Below are positions 1 to 7,040 of a stretch of DNA of 40,012 nucleotides, piece by piece. The notes below the pieces were generated by a model that worked only from the letters and a program-made list of their open reading frames with translations, did not search any database and had not been told where the DNA came from. The number at the start of each line of letters is the position of its first letter. The stretch's first letter is position 1. The position numbers and the translations under genes are program-made. Source of the stretch: Ramlibacter sp. WS9 (lineage in GTDB: Bacteria > Pseudomonadota > Gammaproteobacteria > Burkholderiales > Burkholderiaceae_C); assembly GCF_003797765.1 (NCBI RefSeq), contig NZ_RKMB01000041.1, forward strand, positions 1 through 40,012, given 5' to 3'.

Positions 1-115
1 GTGCGGGAGCAGCAGCGGGGGCGGGGGCCGGAGCCGGTGCCGGCGCTTCGGTCTTGCTGCAAGCGGCCAGCGCGGCGGCTGCAACCAGGGTCGCCAGGAC
101 GAGCGATTTCTTCAT
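1..115 (-). CDS. Small lipoprotein, partial (C-terminus outside the window)
   Basis: The reading frame runs leftward off the window edge. The ATG at 113-115 is preceded by an AAGGAAA ribosome-binding site about 7 bases upstream. The visible 38 residues begin with two lysines and a hydrophobic segment ending in the lipobox LAAC (Cys at about residue 19). An Ala/Pro-rich linker follows (KTEAPAPAPAPAPAAAPA). This is a typical signal-peptidase II leader with a flexible tether, so an inner- or outer-membrane-anchored lipoprotein is likely. The functional part is not visible and no family can be named. Confidence 0.7.
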   Translation of the reverse strand, partial: MKKSLVLATLVAAAALAACSKTEAPAPAPAPAPAAAPA

Positions 116-140
116 TTCAGGTTTCCTTTTATGGGGGGAG

Positions 141-162
141 AAAAAACAATTTCCGGAAATTG
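141..162 (-). terminator. Palindrome CAATTTCCGGAAATTG with flanking A-tract
   Basis: A perfect 16-base palindrome lies at 147-162. Read on the minus strand it is followed at once by six T residues (plus-strand A-tract 141-146), which is the layout of an intrinsic terminator for leftward transcription from the hypothetical/roxA pair. The stem is short and AT-rich, and it also sits about 30 bases upstream of the lipoprotein start, so it could equally be an operator or leader hairpin of that gene. Confidence 0.4.
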
Positions 163-229
163 TCAGTGCTGCCGGTATGGCCGCGATGACTGAGCAGCAA
201 GGACTCGAGCTCTAGCTGTTCAGCCCGAA

Positions 230-235
230 ATTATA
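230..235 (-). promoter_or_regulatory. Candidate -10 box (TATAAT) for the partial lipoprotein gene
   Basis: The minus strand reads GGCATATAATTTC here, a perfect TATAAT hexamer about 115 bases upstream of the lipoprotein ATG. No convincing -35 box was found at 16-18 bases. The call rests on the -10 hexamer in otherwise GC-rich DNA. Confidence 0.3.
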
Positions 236-291
236 TGCCGAAAAGACAATCTACCCGGATTAACCCCAACCTGCGCATTCCTGGCCAATGC

Positions 292-807
292 TCAGAGGCC
301 TGCGGTGTTGGCGGGGAATGCCGGCGTGCTGCGCTGCAGCCATTCGTTGAGGTTCTGCCTCAGCAGCACGCGACGTTCCGGCTCGCTGCCGCAATAGCCG
401 TTCGACCGCGTCAGGTCCAGCCGCTGCATCGCCCAGCCCGGGCTCCAGATGGCGCTGGGCAAGTCGGTGGAGTCGGCGGATGGGCAAGCCCGCGCATCGA
501 TGATGTGCGACCAGGTGCGCCGCCACGTCACGAAACGGGCATGGCGCCGGATGACGTCGTCCCACTTGCGCGCAATCAAGGTGCAATGCCGTCCGCTGGC
601 CGACCATGCTTGAAGCGATTCCGCCACCGCGCGCTCGCCCAAAGGCCAGTCCTCGAAGCTCGCATCGCAGAGGATGATCTGGCGCCACCCTTCACTTGCC
701 GCGCAGGCCAGCGCGTCGCGCACCAGCTGCTGAAAATCATTGCGCCCTTCGAAGCGCCCCTGGTGGAGCGCCCGGCCTTCGCGGCCTTCATCGGTGGGTT
801 CGGTCAT
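292..807 (-). CDS. Hypothetical protein coupled to roxA
   Basis: The predicted product has 171 residues and no signal peptide or membrane segment. I do not recognise a named family. It is rich in Trp and Arg, with a central stretch (GWRQIILCDASFEDWPLG, about residues 40-57) that looks like a strand-loop of a globular alpha/beta fold. The ATG overlaps the roxA stop by 4 bases (804-807, ATGA), so it should be translationally coupled to roxA. Coding status is supported by this overlap and by codon-position GC bias; overlapping plus-strand frames lack start signals. The function is unknown. Confidence 0.75.
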   Translation of the reverse strand: MTEPTDEGREGRALHQGRFEGRNDFQQLVRDALACAASEGWRQIILCDASFEDWPLGERAVAESLQAWSASGRHCTLIARKWDDVIRRHARFVTWRRTWSHIIDARACPSADSTDLPSAIWSPGWAMQRLDLTRSNGYCGSEPERRVLLRQNLNEWLQRSTPAFPANTAGL

Positions 808-1934
808 GGTGGTGCTTCTCCAGCGTGGACCCAGCCCGCCTCGCGCCAGGACTTGAGCAGCGACACGGCGCCTTCACTGGCGCCCGCCAGCTCGGCGGCG
901 GTGAGACGGCGGCGATCGGCCAGCCGGCGCATCAACTGCGCGTCGCGGCCGGAGGCGAGATAGCTTTCGCCGTTGATGAACACATGCTGCGCGTCATACA
1001 TCATGCCGGTGCGGCGGTCCAGCACCGCCGTGCGCATGGCGCCCCGGGCACTGCCGGACTCGAACCAGACGCTGGCCTTGGGCTCCGTCAGATATTCGCC
1101 CAAAGCACGGTCCAGTGCGACAGGATTTTTCAGGGCGGCTTGGACCGCGTCCCGCGCGAAGTCTTGCAGCCGCGCGGGAACGGCCCCCGGCGCGTCCGTT
1201 GCGTCCTGCCCCCTGTCGCCATACACGCCCTCGCCGGCGAGCTCCGCCGCGTCTTCCGCCAGCCGGTGCAGAAGCTCCTGCGCAAGTTCGCCGCGGCCCG
1301 GTGCGCGAAAGCCGATCGAGTAGGTCTGGCATTCGCCTTGCGCGATGCCGTCGTGCGCATATCGCGGCGGCAGATAAAGCATGTCACCGGGGTCGAGGAC
1401 GTACTCTTCTTCGGGTTCGAAGTTGTCGAGGATCTTGAGCGGCACACCTTCGCGCAATGACAGGTCTTTCTGGCGCCCGATGCGCCAGCGCCGCTGGCCT
1501 TGGGCTTGCAGCAGGAAGACGTCATAGCTGTCGAAGTGTGGGCCGACCCCGCCACCATCCGTCGCCCAGCTGATCATCAAATCGTCGAGCCGCGCCTGCG
1601 GCACGAAACGGAATTGCGACAGCAACTCATGCGCGGGCGCGTGGTGCAGATCCATGCCCTGCACCAGCAGCGTCCACCCCGGCCTGGAGAGCGGCGGCAG
1701 CGCCCTGCGCGCGAATGGTCCGCGCCGGAATTTCCAGTCTGCGCCCTGCTGGGCAACGAAGCGCGACTCGACCTCGTCGCGTTCGGCCATGGCGAAGAGC
1801 GCATTGCGATCGAGCAGCGGCTTGAATCCCGGCAATGCGCCGCGCACCAGCAGCGGCTTTTTCTGCCAGTGCCGTTTCATGAATTGCTGGGGCGAGAGGC
1901 CGCCCAGCAGGGTAAGGGCTTGTGTGGTGTCCAT
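804..1934 (-). CDS. roxA: Ribosomal protein uL16 3-hydroxylase-like JmjC/cupin oxygenase
   Basis: The product has 376 residues and belongs to the RoxA/YcfD family of Fe(II)/2-oxoglutarate oxygenases, which hydroxylate an arginine of ribosomal protein uL16 (L16). The metal triad is visible: H133-x-D135 in GPHFDSYDV and H194 in PPRYAHDG. The N-terminal half is the JmjC barrel; the C-terminal part fits the dimerisation and winged-helix regions of the family. An upstream in-frame extension exists, but MDTTQALTLLGG at 1934 matches the usual family start, while the extension would run into the divergent slyD-like gene. Only 19 bases separate the two start codons. The downstream hypothetical gene overlaps by 4 bases. 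Confidence 0.88.
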   Translation of the reverse strand: MDTTQALTLLGGLSPQQFMKRHWQKKPLLVRGALPGFKPLLDRNALFAMAERDEVESRFVAQQGADWKFRRGPFARRALPPLSRPGWTLLVQGMDLHHAPAHELLSQFRFVPQARLDDLMISWATDGGGVGPHFDSYDVFLLQAQGQRRWRIGRQKDLSLREGVPLKILDNFEPEEEYVLDPGDMLYLPPRYAHDGIAQGECQTYSIGFRAPGRGELAQELLHRLAEDAAELAGEGVYGDRGQDATDAPGAVPARLQDFARDAVQAALKNPVALDRALGEYLTEPKASVWFESGSARGAMRTAVLDRRTGMMYDAQHVFINGESYLASGRDAQLMRRLADRRRLTAAELAGASEGAVSLLKSWREAGWVHAGEAPP

Positions 1935-1953
1935 GCAGTGCCACAATTGTCGT

Positions 1954-2472
1954 ATGGAAATCACAAGACAATGCGTGGTCGCGCTGACCTGGACGCTCAA
2001 GGACACGCTGGGCGAAGTGCTGGACGAACTCGACGAGCCGGTGGAGTTCATGGTGGGCGGCGACGACCTGCTGGCCAAGATCGAAGATGCCCTTCAGGGC
2101 CACGAGCCCGGAGCGAAGGTCGACCTGCACCTGGAACCCGAAGATGCGTTCGGCGAATACAACGAACAGCTGGTGTTCCTGGAACCTCGCGGCCTGTTGC
2201 CCGAGGTGCTCGAGGAAGGAATGGCTTTCGAAGGGCTGCCCGCGGGCGGTAACGCCGACGCACCCAAGGACTTGCTCTATACGGTGACCGAGATCTACCC
2301 GGAACACGTGGTGCTGGACGGCAACCACCCGCTGGCAGGCATCGCGCTGCGCCTGCACCTGAAGGTGGAGCGCGTGCGCGAAGCCACCGAAGAAGAAGCC
2401 GGCAGCGGCACGGCCGGGACCGGCTTCTTCAAGGTACAGCGCGAGGCGCCCGGAGGCGCCACGCTGCATTAG
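1954..2472 (+). CDS. FKBP-type peptidyl-prolyl cis-trans isomerase, SlyD-like
   Basis: The product has 172 residues. The layout is that of SlyD/FkpB proteins: an N-terminal half FKBP barrel (residues 1-65), an inserted flap, and the closing motif VVLDGNHPLAGIALRLHLKV (about residues 120-139), which carries the family GNHPLAG signature. The histidine-rich metal-binding tail of E. coli SlyD is absent, and the tail is Glu/Gly-rich instead. The expected role is cytosolic proline isomerisation and chaperoning of folding proteins. The start at 1954 was chosen because the longer frame runs back through roxA. The gene is divergent from roxA, which modifies the ribosome. Confidence 0.87.
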   Translation: MEITRQCVVALTWTLKDTLGEVLDELDEPVEFMVGGDDLLAKIEDALQGHEPGAKVDLHLEPEDAFGEYNEQLVFLEPRGLLPEVLEEGMAFEGLPAGGNADAPKDLLYTVTEIYPEHVVLDGNHPLAGIALRLHLKVERVREATEEEAGSGTAGTGFFKVQREAPGGATLH

Positions 2473-2487
2473 CCTGATCGAGCTTGC

Positions 2488-3045
2488 TCAGGCCAGAAAG
2501 ATCACGCCGTTTTCGATCCGCACGCGATCGCCCGGGCGGAGGTCGCCGGTGGCGTTGACGTCATAGGTGCGCCATGCGCCCTGGTCGGTCTGCACCGTCA
2601 CGCGGTACACGGGGTACTGGTTGTTGTAGGCGTTGGGGCTCACGCGGTTCCCCGCGTTCGCGCCGATGACCGCGCCGGCTGTCGCGCCCAGCACCGTGGC
2701 GGCTGCTCGCCCGCCGCCGCTCCCGATCTGGTTGCCCAGCACGCCGCCAATCACAGCGCCGATGATGCCGCCGGCCGCGCTGCGGTTGGGCTGGTAGCTC
2801 GGTGCGCCGCCGCTGATCATCGTCACGTTCTGCACGCGGCCGAATTCGACCACGCCCACGGTCTGCACTGGATACTGGCCGTATGGATACTGGCCGGCGG
2901 GGTAGACACGGTTGTCGACGGTCGGCGAGTTCGACGCGACGGGATAGTTGTTGGGCCCGTACGGGTCCACGGTGCCGCAGGCTGTCAGGGCCGCGGCAGC
3001 AGCCAGGGAAGCCGCCAGGGCGGTGAATCGTGTTGTCTTGATCAT
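2488..3045 (-). CDS. Glycine-zipper outer-membrane lipoprotein (SlyB/Pcp-like), copy 1
   Basis: The product has 185 residues. A signal peptide ends in lipobox LTAC (Cys23). A Tyr/Pro/Asn-rich linker follows (residues 25-60). Next is a glycine-zipper 2TM region (about 90-130) with repeated GxxxG steps such as GGIIGAVIGGVLGNQIGSGG. A C-terminal beta-rich tail ends in RPGDRVRIENGVIFL. This is the organisation of SlyB/PcpY-type 17-kDa surface antigens, which span or cap the outer membrane and affect envelope integrity. It is a tandem paralogue of the gene just upstream; the two share the zipper and the tail motif (YRVTxQTDxGxWRTYDVxATGDLR). Confidence 0.85.
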   Translation of the reverse strand: MIKTTRFTALAASLAAAAALTACGTVDPYGPNNYPVASNSPTVDNRVYPAGQYPYGQYPVQTVGVVEFGRVQNVTMISGGAPSYQPNRSAAGGIIGAVIGGVLGNQIGSGGGRAAATVLGATAGAVIGANAGNRVSPNAYNNQYPVYRVTVQTDQGAWRTYDVNATGDLRPGDRVRIENGVIFLA

Positions 3046-3071
3046 GAAGTTCTCCAGGTTGTTGTTGAAGG

Positions 3072-3563
3072 TCAGGCGCGGTAGATGACGCCGTTTTCGA
3101 CTCGCACGCGGTCGCCGATCCGCAGGTCGCCGGTGGCGGGCACGTCATAGGTTCGCCAGCCACCCGCATCGGTCTGGATGGTGACGCGGTACACGGAACT
3201 CACCGCGCCAGCGGGCTTGTTGACCTGGCTGCCCACGGCCGCGCCAGCGACACCGCCGAGCACCGTGGCCGCATCACGGCCGCCACTGAGGGCATTGCCC
3301 ACCACGGCACCGGCGATGCCGCCGACGATCGCGCCGGGCACGTTGATACCGCTGGTGGGTGCACCAGCCTGGAAGAATTCGATGTTGGTGATGCGCCCCA
3401 TCTCGAGCGACGCGGGCGCGGGTGTGGTGACGATCGTCGTCGCCGGGGCGGCTGCCACAGTGGGCGGGACAGTATTGACCACGATGGGCCTGGACACACA
3501 CGCGGAGAGCAGCGCGGCCAGCGCCGTCAAGGATGCGATCGATGCAAGTCGAGTAGTGCGCAT
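3072..3563 (-). CDS. Glycine-zipper outer-membrane lipoprotein (SlyB/Pcp-like), copy 2
   Basis: The product has 163 residues. The start at 3563 is chosen because AAGGAG sits 8 bases upstream and the protein then begins with a proper lipoprotein leader (MRTTRLASIASLTALAALL, then SAC lipobox). A longer in-frame extension has no leader and no ribosome-binding site. The glycine zipper (GAIVGGIAGAVVGNALSGG) spans about residues 78-110, and the C-terminal tail GDRVRVENGVIYRA matches copy 1. The 26-base gap to copy 1 suggests an operon, and the similarity suggests an old tandem duplication. It lacks the Tyr-rich linker of copy 1. Confidence 0.85.
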   Translation of the reverse strand: MRTTRLASIASLTALAALLSACVSRPIVVNTVPPTVAAAPATTIVTTPAPASLEMGRITNIEFFQAGAPTSGINVPGAIVGGIAGAVVGNALSGGRDAATVLGGVAGAAVGSQVNKPAGAVSSVYRVTIQTDAGGWRTYDVPATGDLRIGDRVRVENGVIYRA

Positions 3564-3661
3564 GGGATCTCCTTTGGCATTGGGGTACGGATGGCCCAGC
3601 CTTGGGTGGCCGGCCTTGTGTAAAGCGATTACATACCCCGTGCTCGGCGGTTGGGCCGCAG

Positions 3662-3719
3662 GGAATGCCGCGCATTCCTGTAGGAGCACACTGTCTTCCA
3701 ACCTGTCAGACCTGACAGG
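3662..3719. promoter_or_regulatory. Two palindromes in the divergent intergenic region
   Basis: Two perfect inverted repeats lie between the divergent glycine-zipper and GH64-like genes: GGAATGC-CGC-GCATTCC at 3662-3678 and CCTGTCA-GACC-TGACAGG at 3702-3719. Neither is followed by a T-tract on either strand. Their place upstream of both start codons fits operators or transcript leader hairpins. No regulator can be assigned. Confidence 0.4.
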
Positions 3720-3783
3720 GCGTGACACACGAGAGCCATCGCGTGGCAGTAGAGTCGGGTTCCCAAAACCAAGGAGGGAACCC

Positions 3784-5124
3784 ATGACCGCACCGTCGAC
3801 CGGCTCGCTGAGCCTGCAGTTCGTCAATAACACCGGCCTGCCGGATTCGAGCGTGTTCATCACGTTCCAGAACCCGGCGCTGGGTTCGAACAACCTGACC
3901 GTCACGTACGGCCAGGACCAGGCGGCCGTGCCGTTTGCGGCCCAGGGCAACATCATGTCCACGTCGCTGAGCCTGCAGGCCATCGGCAGCGGCGGTTTCA
4001 CCGTCACCAAGGCAAGCGGGGTGGTGATCTTCGTGTCTTACGGCGCGGCGCTCACGTCCACCACCTCCGTGCCCAGCTTCATCGGCAGCGGCGGCTCGGA
4101 CTACCTCACGCAGTTCCAGCCGTTCGAGCTGACCCGCACCGGCGGCTCGGGCGACCAGGGCAACATGACGAACATCAACTACTTCACCGCGCCGATGCAG
4201 ATCAGCAGCTACAACGGCGGCGCCAGCGGCACGCTGCTGGAGTCGCGCGGCTTCACGCAGACCGCATCGGCCATCGGCGCCTTGCTGGGGCCGCTCTCGG
4301 GCAACTCGTCCAGCGCGGTGATCACCAACGGCTCGGGCGGCAGCGTGATCCGCTACGTCGGCCCGTCCTCCTACGGCCCGGCCGACGCCAACCCTTACCC
4401 GTCTTTCAGCGCCTACCTCACGGCCATCAACGCGGCCGGGCAGATCACCGCCATCTCCAACAACAACGCCTTCAACGTGCCGCCCACTGCGGGCGTGGGC
4501 TCGACCAACTACAACTTCACCCTGAATCTCGGGGCCACCGTCGGTTCGGACAACTCCATCCACCTGAACGGCTCCATCTCCACCACGATCATCCCCTACG
4601 GCGGCACGGCCACGGCGGGGCAGACCTTCGACGACTGCTCAGTGACGATCTCCGCGGCGGATGCGAATGCGCTCAATTTCACGATCTATGGGCAAGCGAT
4701 TTCAGGAGCCGTGAGTTTCGGCAGCGGCTGGACGGCGCTGGGCAATTACATGGAGAGCGTGGGCCTGTCCGCCCAAGGCGCGCTGGCCACCACGCAGAAC
4801 CTGGCCATTGGCGAAATCACCACCGGGCTGCTGGGCGGCTTCGTCAACAGTGCCACCATTCCGGCGGGGCAGACGCAAGCCATCGGCAACCTGCCCAGCT
4901 CCACCTGGTGGAAGCTGAATCCCACGGTCGCGTTCTCTGATATCCAGACCAACAACGCGTACTACAACCAGTACGCCAACGTGATCTACAAGGCCTCGGG
5001 GAACCAGGCTTATTCGATCCCCTACAGCGACCGACTCGGTTCGGGGCCGCTGATCAACAGCGTGCAATACAACGGCACTTCGGTGGACACCTGGGTCGTC
5101 ACGCTGTCGCCGGCAGTGTCCTGA
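3784..5124 (+). CDS. GH64/thaumatin-like beta-1,3-glucanase-fold protein
   Basis: The product has 446 residues. The start at 3784 has a strong AAGGAGGGA site 5 bases upstream; the longer frame runs back through the opposite-strand lipoprotein. The N-terminal LQFVNNTGLPDSSVFITF resembles the opening strands of glycoside hydrolase family 64 (laminaripentaose-producing beta-1,3-glucanase) and thaumatin-like proteins. The segment from PFELTRTGG to NINYFTAPM (about residues 113-140) resembles the GH64 catalytic region. There is no signal peptide, which is unusual for a glucanase. One expected acidic residue may be replaced by Asn (see findings). It is Ser/Thr/Asn/Gly-rich and Cys-poor. It ends one base before the convergent dut stop. 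Confidence 0.6.
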   Translation: MTAPSTGSLSLQFVNNTGLPDSSVFITFQNPALGSNNLTVTYGQDQAAVPFAAQGNIMSTSLSLQAIGSGGFTVTKASGVVIFVSYGAALTSTTSVPSFIGSGGSDYLTQFQPFELTRTGGSGDQGNMTNINYFTAPMQISSYNGGASGTLLESRGFTQTASAIGALLGPLSGNSSSAVITNGSGGSVIRYVGPSSYGPADANPYPSFSAYLTAINAAGQITAISNNNAFNVPPTAGVGSTNYNFTLNLGATVGSDNSIHLNGSISTTIIPYGGTATAGQTFDDCSVTISAADANALNFTIYGQAISGAVSFGSGWTALGNYMESVGLSAQGALATTQNLAIGEITTGLLGGFVNSATIPAGQTQAIGNLPSSTWWKLNPTVAFSDIQTNNAYYNQYANVIYKASGNQAYSIPYSDRLGSGPLINSVQYNGTSVDTWVVTLSPAVS

Positions 5125-5125
5125 C

Positions 5126-5572
5126 TCAGCCCTTGCCGGTGGAGCCGTAACCGCCCTCCCCGCGCTGGGTCGCGGGGAATTCGGTGACCACGTTGAACTG
5201 CGCCTGCACCACGGGCACGATCACCAGTTGCGCGAGCCGTTCCATCGGCTGCAGCGTGAAGGCCACGTCGCTCCGGTTCCACGCGCTGACCATCAACTGG
5301 CCCTGGTAGTCGCTGTCGATGAGCCCCACCAGGTTGCCCAGCACGATGCCGTGCTTGTGGCCGAGCCCCGATCGCGGAAGGATAAGAGCGGCGTAACCCG
5401 GGTCCTTGATCCAGATCGAAATGCCGGTGGGCACCAGCCGCCATGCGTTGGGTTCCAGGGTCAGCGGTCCGTCCAGGCAGGCCCGCAGGTCGAGGCCCGC
5501 GCTGCCCGGTGTGGCATAGGCGGGGAGTTGGTCGACCATGCGCGGGTCGAGGATCTTGACGTCGATGTTCAT
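5126..5572 (-). CDS. dut: Deoxyuridine 5'-triphosphate nucleotidohydrolase (dUTPase)
   Basis: The product has 148 residues, the normal length of a trimeric dUTPase. It hydrolyses dUTP to dUMP and pyrophosphate, keeping uracil out of DNA and supplying thymidylate synthesis. Conserved motifs are present in order: GSAGLDLRA (about 23-31), LPRSGLGHKHG (about 65-75), NLVGLIDSDYQG (about 79-90, with the catalytic Asp), ERLAQLVI, and the C-terminal flap GEGGYGSTGKG, whose aromatic residue closes on the substrate. The ATG overlaps the coaBC stop by 4 bases (ATGA), so the two are translationally coupled, an order common in proteobacteria. Confidence 0.95.
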   Translation of the reverse strand: MNIDVKILDPRMVDQLPAYATPGSAGLDLRACLDGPLTLEPNAWRLVPTGISIWIKDPGYAALILPRSGLGHKHGIVLGNLVGLIDSDYQGQLMVSAWNRSDVAFTLQPMERLAQLVIVPVVQAQFNVVTEFPATQRGEGGYGSTGKG

Positions 5573-6777
5573 AAGCGATCGGCTATTTCGGCCACCAGTT
5601 GGCGGGCCAGTTCGAGTTTGGAAGCGCGTGGCACTTCGCGCGTGCCCTTTTCATCCACCAGCAGCAGCGCGTTGTCGTCTGCGCCGAAAGTCGCGGGGCC
5701 GATATTGCCCACGAGCAGCGGAACCGCCTTGCGCACACGTTTGGCCTGGGCGTTGGCGACGAGATCGTGGCTTTCGGCCGCGAAGCCGACGCAGTACAGC
5801 GCACCTGATTTGGCGCGCTGCGACTGCGCCACCCTGGCGAGGATGTCGGGATTCTCCGTGAAGGCGAGCTGCGGCGTCTGGCCGGAGCCGTCCTTCTTGA
5901 TCTTGTGGTCGCTGGCACTGGCGGGCCGCCAGTCGGCGACGGCCGCGGTGGCGACGAAGACGTCGGCCGACTGCGCCTGCGGCTCTGTGGCACGCAGCAT
6001 GTCCTCGGCCGACTTCACGTCGATGCGTGTGACGCCGCGCGGCGTCGAAAGGCTGACGGGGCCGGCAACCAGCGTCACCTCGGCGCCGGCTTCGCGCGCC
6101 GCCCGTGCGATGGCGAATCCCATCTTGCCGCTGGAGAGATTCGTGATGCCGCGCACCGGGTCGATCGCCTCGAAGGTCGGGCCGGCGGTGACCAGCACGC
6201 GCTTGCCGGCCAGCCGCTTGGGCTGGAAGAAGGCGATGATGTCTTCGAGCAGTTCGGGCGGCTCCAGCATGCGGCCGTCGCCGGTCTCGCCGCAGGCCTG
6301 GAAGCCCGAGCCCACGCCCAGGATATGCGCACCGTCGGCCGCGATCTGCATCATGTTGCGTTGCGTGGCCGGATTCGCCCACATCTCGCGGTTCATCGCG
6401 GGCGCAAGCAGCAGCGGCACTTTGTCGATCGGCCGCGCCAGGCACATCAAGCTCAGCAGTTCATCGGCGCGGCCATGCAGCAATTTCGCCATGAAGTCCG
6501 CACTGCAGGGCGCGACGAGGATGGCATCGGCCTCGCGCGACAGGTTGATGTGCGGCATGTTGTTGGGCTCGCGGCTGTCCCATTGCGAACCGTAAACCGG
6601 ACGCCCGGACAGGGCCTGCATCGTCACCGGGGTGATGAACTGTTCCGCCGCTTCGGTCATGACGACCTGCACCGTGGCGCCTTCCTTGATCAGCGCGCGG
6701 CACAGCTCCGCGGCCTTGTAGCAAGCGATGCCGCCGGAGAGTCCAAGGACGAAGTGCTTGCCCGCGAGGTCGTTCAT
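5569..6777 (-). CDS. coaBC: Bifunctional phosphopantothenoylcysteine decarboxylase/synthetase
   Basis: The product has 402 residues and two fused enzymes of coenzyme A synthesis. The N-terminal CoaC flavoprotein decarboxylase (about 1-190) shows the FMN motif LGLSGGIACYKAAEL, the NNMPHINLS segment with the catalytic His, and GFQACGETGDGRM with the active-site Cys. The C-terminal CoaB synthetase (about 195-402) shows VTAGPT, RGITNLSSGKMGFA, and DHKIKKDGS with the conserved lysine pair. The start at 6777 gives the family N-terminus MNDLAGKHFVLG; the upstream extension is low-complexity and without homology. It is followed by dut with a 4-base overlap. Confidence 0.95.
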   Translation of the reverse strand: MNDLAGKHFVLGLSGGIACYKAAELCRALIKEGATVQVVMTEAAEQFITPVTMQALSGRPVYGSQWDSREPNNMPHINLSREADAILVAPCSADFMAKLLHGRADELLSLMCLARPIDKVPLLLAPAMNREMWANPATQRNMMQIAADGAHILGVGSGFQACGETGDGRMLEPPELLEDIIAFFQPKRLAGKRVLVTAGPTFEAIDPVRGITNLSSGKMGFAIARAAREAGAEVTLVAGPVSLSTPRGVTRIDVKSAEDMLRATEPQAQSADVFVATAAVADWRPASASDHKIKKDGSGQTPQLAFTENPDILARVAQSQRAKSGALYCVGFAAESHDLVANAQAKRVRKAVPLLVGNIGPATFGADDNALLLVDEKGTREVPRASKLELARQLVAEIADRL

Positions 6778-6922
6778 ATGCGCGAGTGTAGCGACGCCTG
6801 GGGCGCGCACACTCTTTGCCGGGAATCCAGGCGGACCGCTGGCGCGGCCGCTGATCGCCGGCAGCGCGTGCGTACGCACACGCAAGATGGGCACTGTTCA
6901 GGCCCGCGTAAGCGCGGCCCGC

Positions 6923-6962
6923 GGGCGGTCAGCGGCGGCTTCGCCGACCGACTGGACCGCCC
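6923..6962. repeat. Strong hairpin upstream of pyrG
   Basis: An imperfect long inverted repeat has outer arms GGGCGGTC (6923-6930) and GACCGCCC (6955-6962), with an inner CGGCGG/CGCCG stem around a CTT loop. It lies between the divergent coaBC and pyrG genes, upstream of the pyrG -10 box, with no T-tract. It may be a REP-like or insulating palindrome. A 12-base palindrome GTGCGTACGCAC also occurs nearby at about 6868-6879. Confidence 0.45.
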
Positions 6963-6992
6963 GCAGAATTATTCCGCGCCGACAGGCGTCGG

Positions 6993-6998
6993 TATAAT
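6993..6998 (+). promoter_or_regulatory. pyrG -10 promoter box
   Basis: A perfect TATAAT hexamer lies 42 bases upstream of the pyrG ATG, in the context CGTCGGTATAATTCAC. The candidate -35 (TTATTC, 6969-6974, 18-base spacing) is weak. The position predicts a transcription start near 7005 and a leader of about 36 bases. Confidence 0.6.
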
Positions 6999-7014
6999 TC
7001 ACATTTCCCACCTT

Positions 7015-7033
7015 CCGGAAGCTCTTCTTCCGG
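7015..7033 (+). promoter_or_regulatory. Leader hairpin just before the pyrG start
   Basis: A perfect inverted repeat CCGGAAG-CTCTT-CTTCCGG occupies the place where a ribosome-binding site would be expected, 7 bases before the pyrG ATG. No other good Shine-Dalgarno sequence is visible. It would form in the short predicted leader and could control translation initiation. Confidence 0.45.
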
Positions 7034-7040
7034 CCATGAC

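Noticed and set aside
235..963. Long plus-strand frame opposite the hypothetical/roxA genes
   Set aside because: It is antisense to better-supported minus-strand genes, has no ribosome-binding site and reads as Arg/Ala-rich low-complexity sequence.
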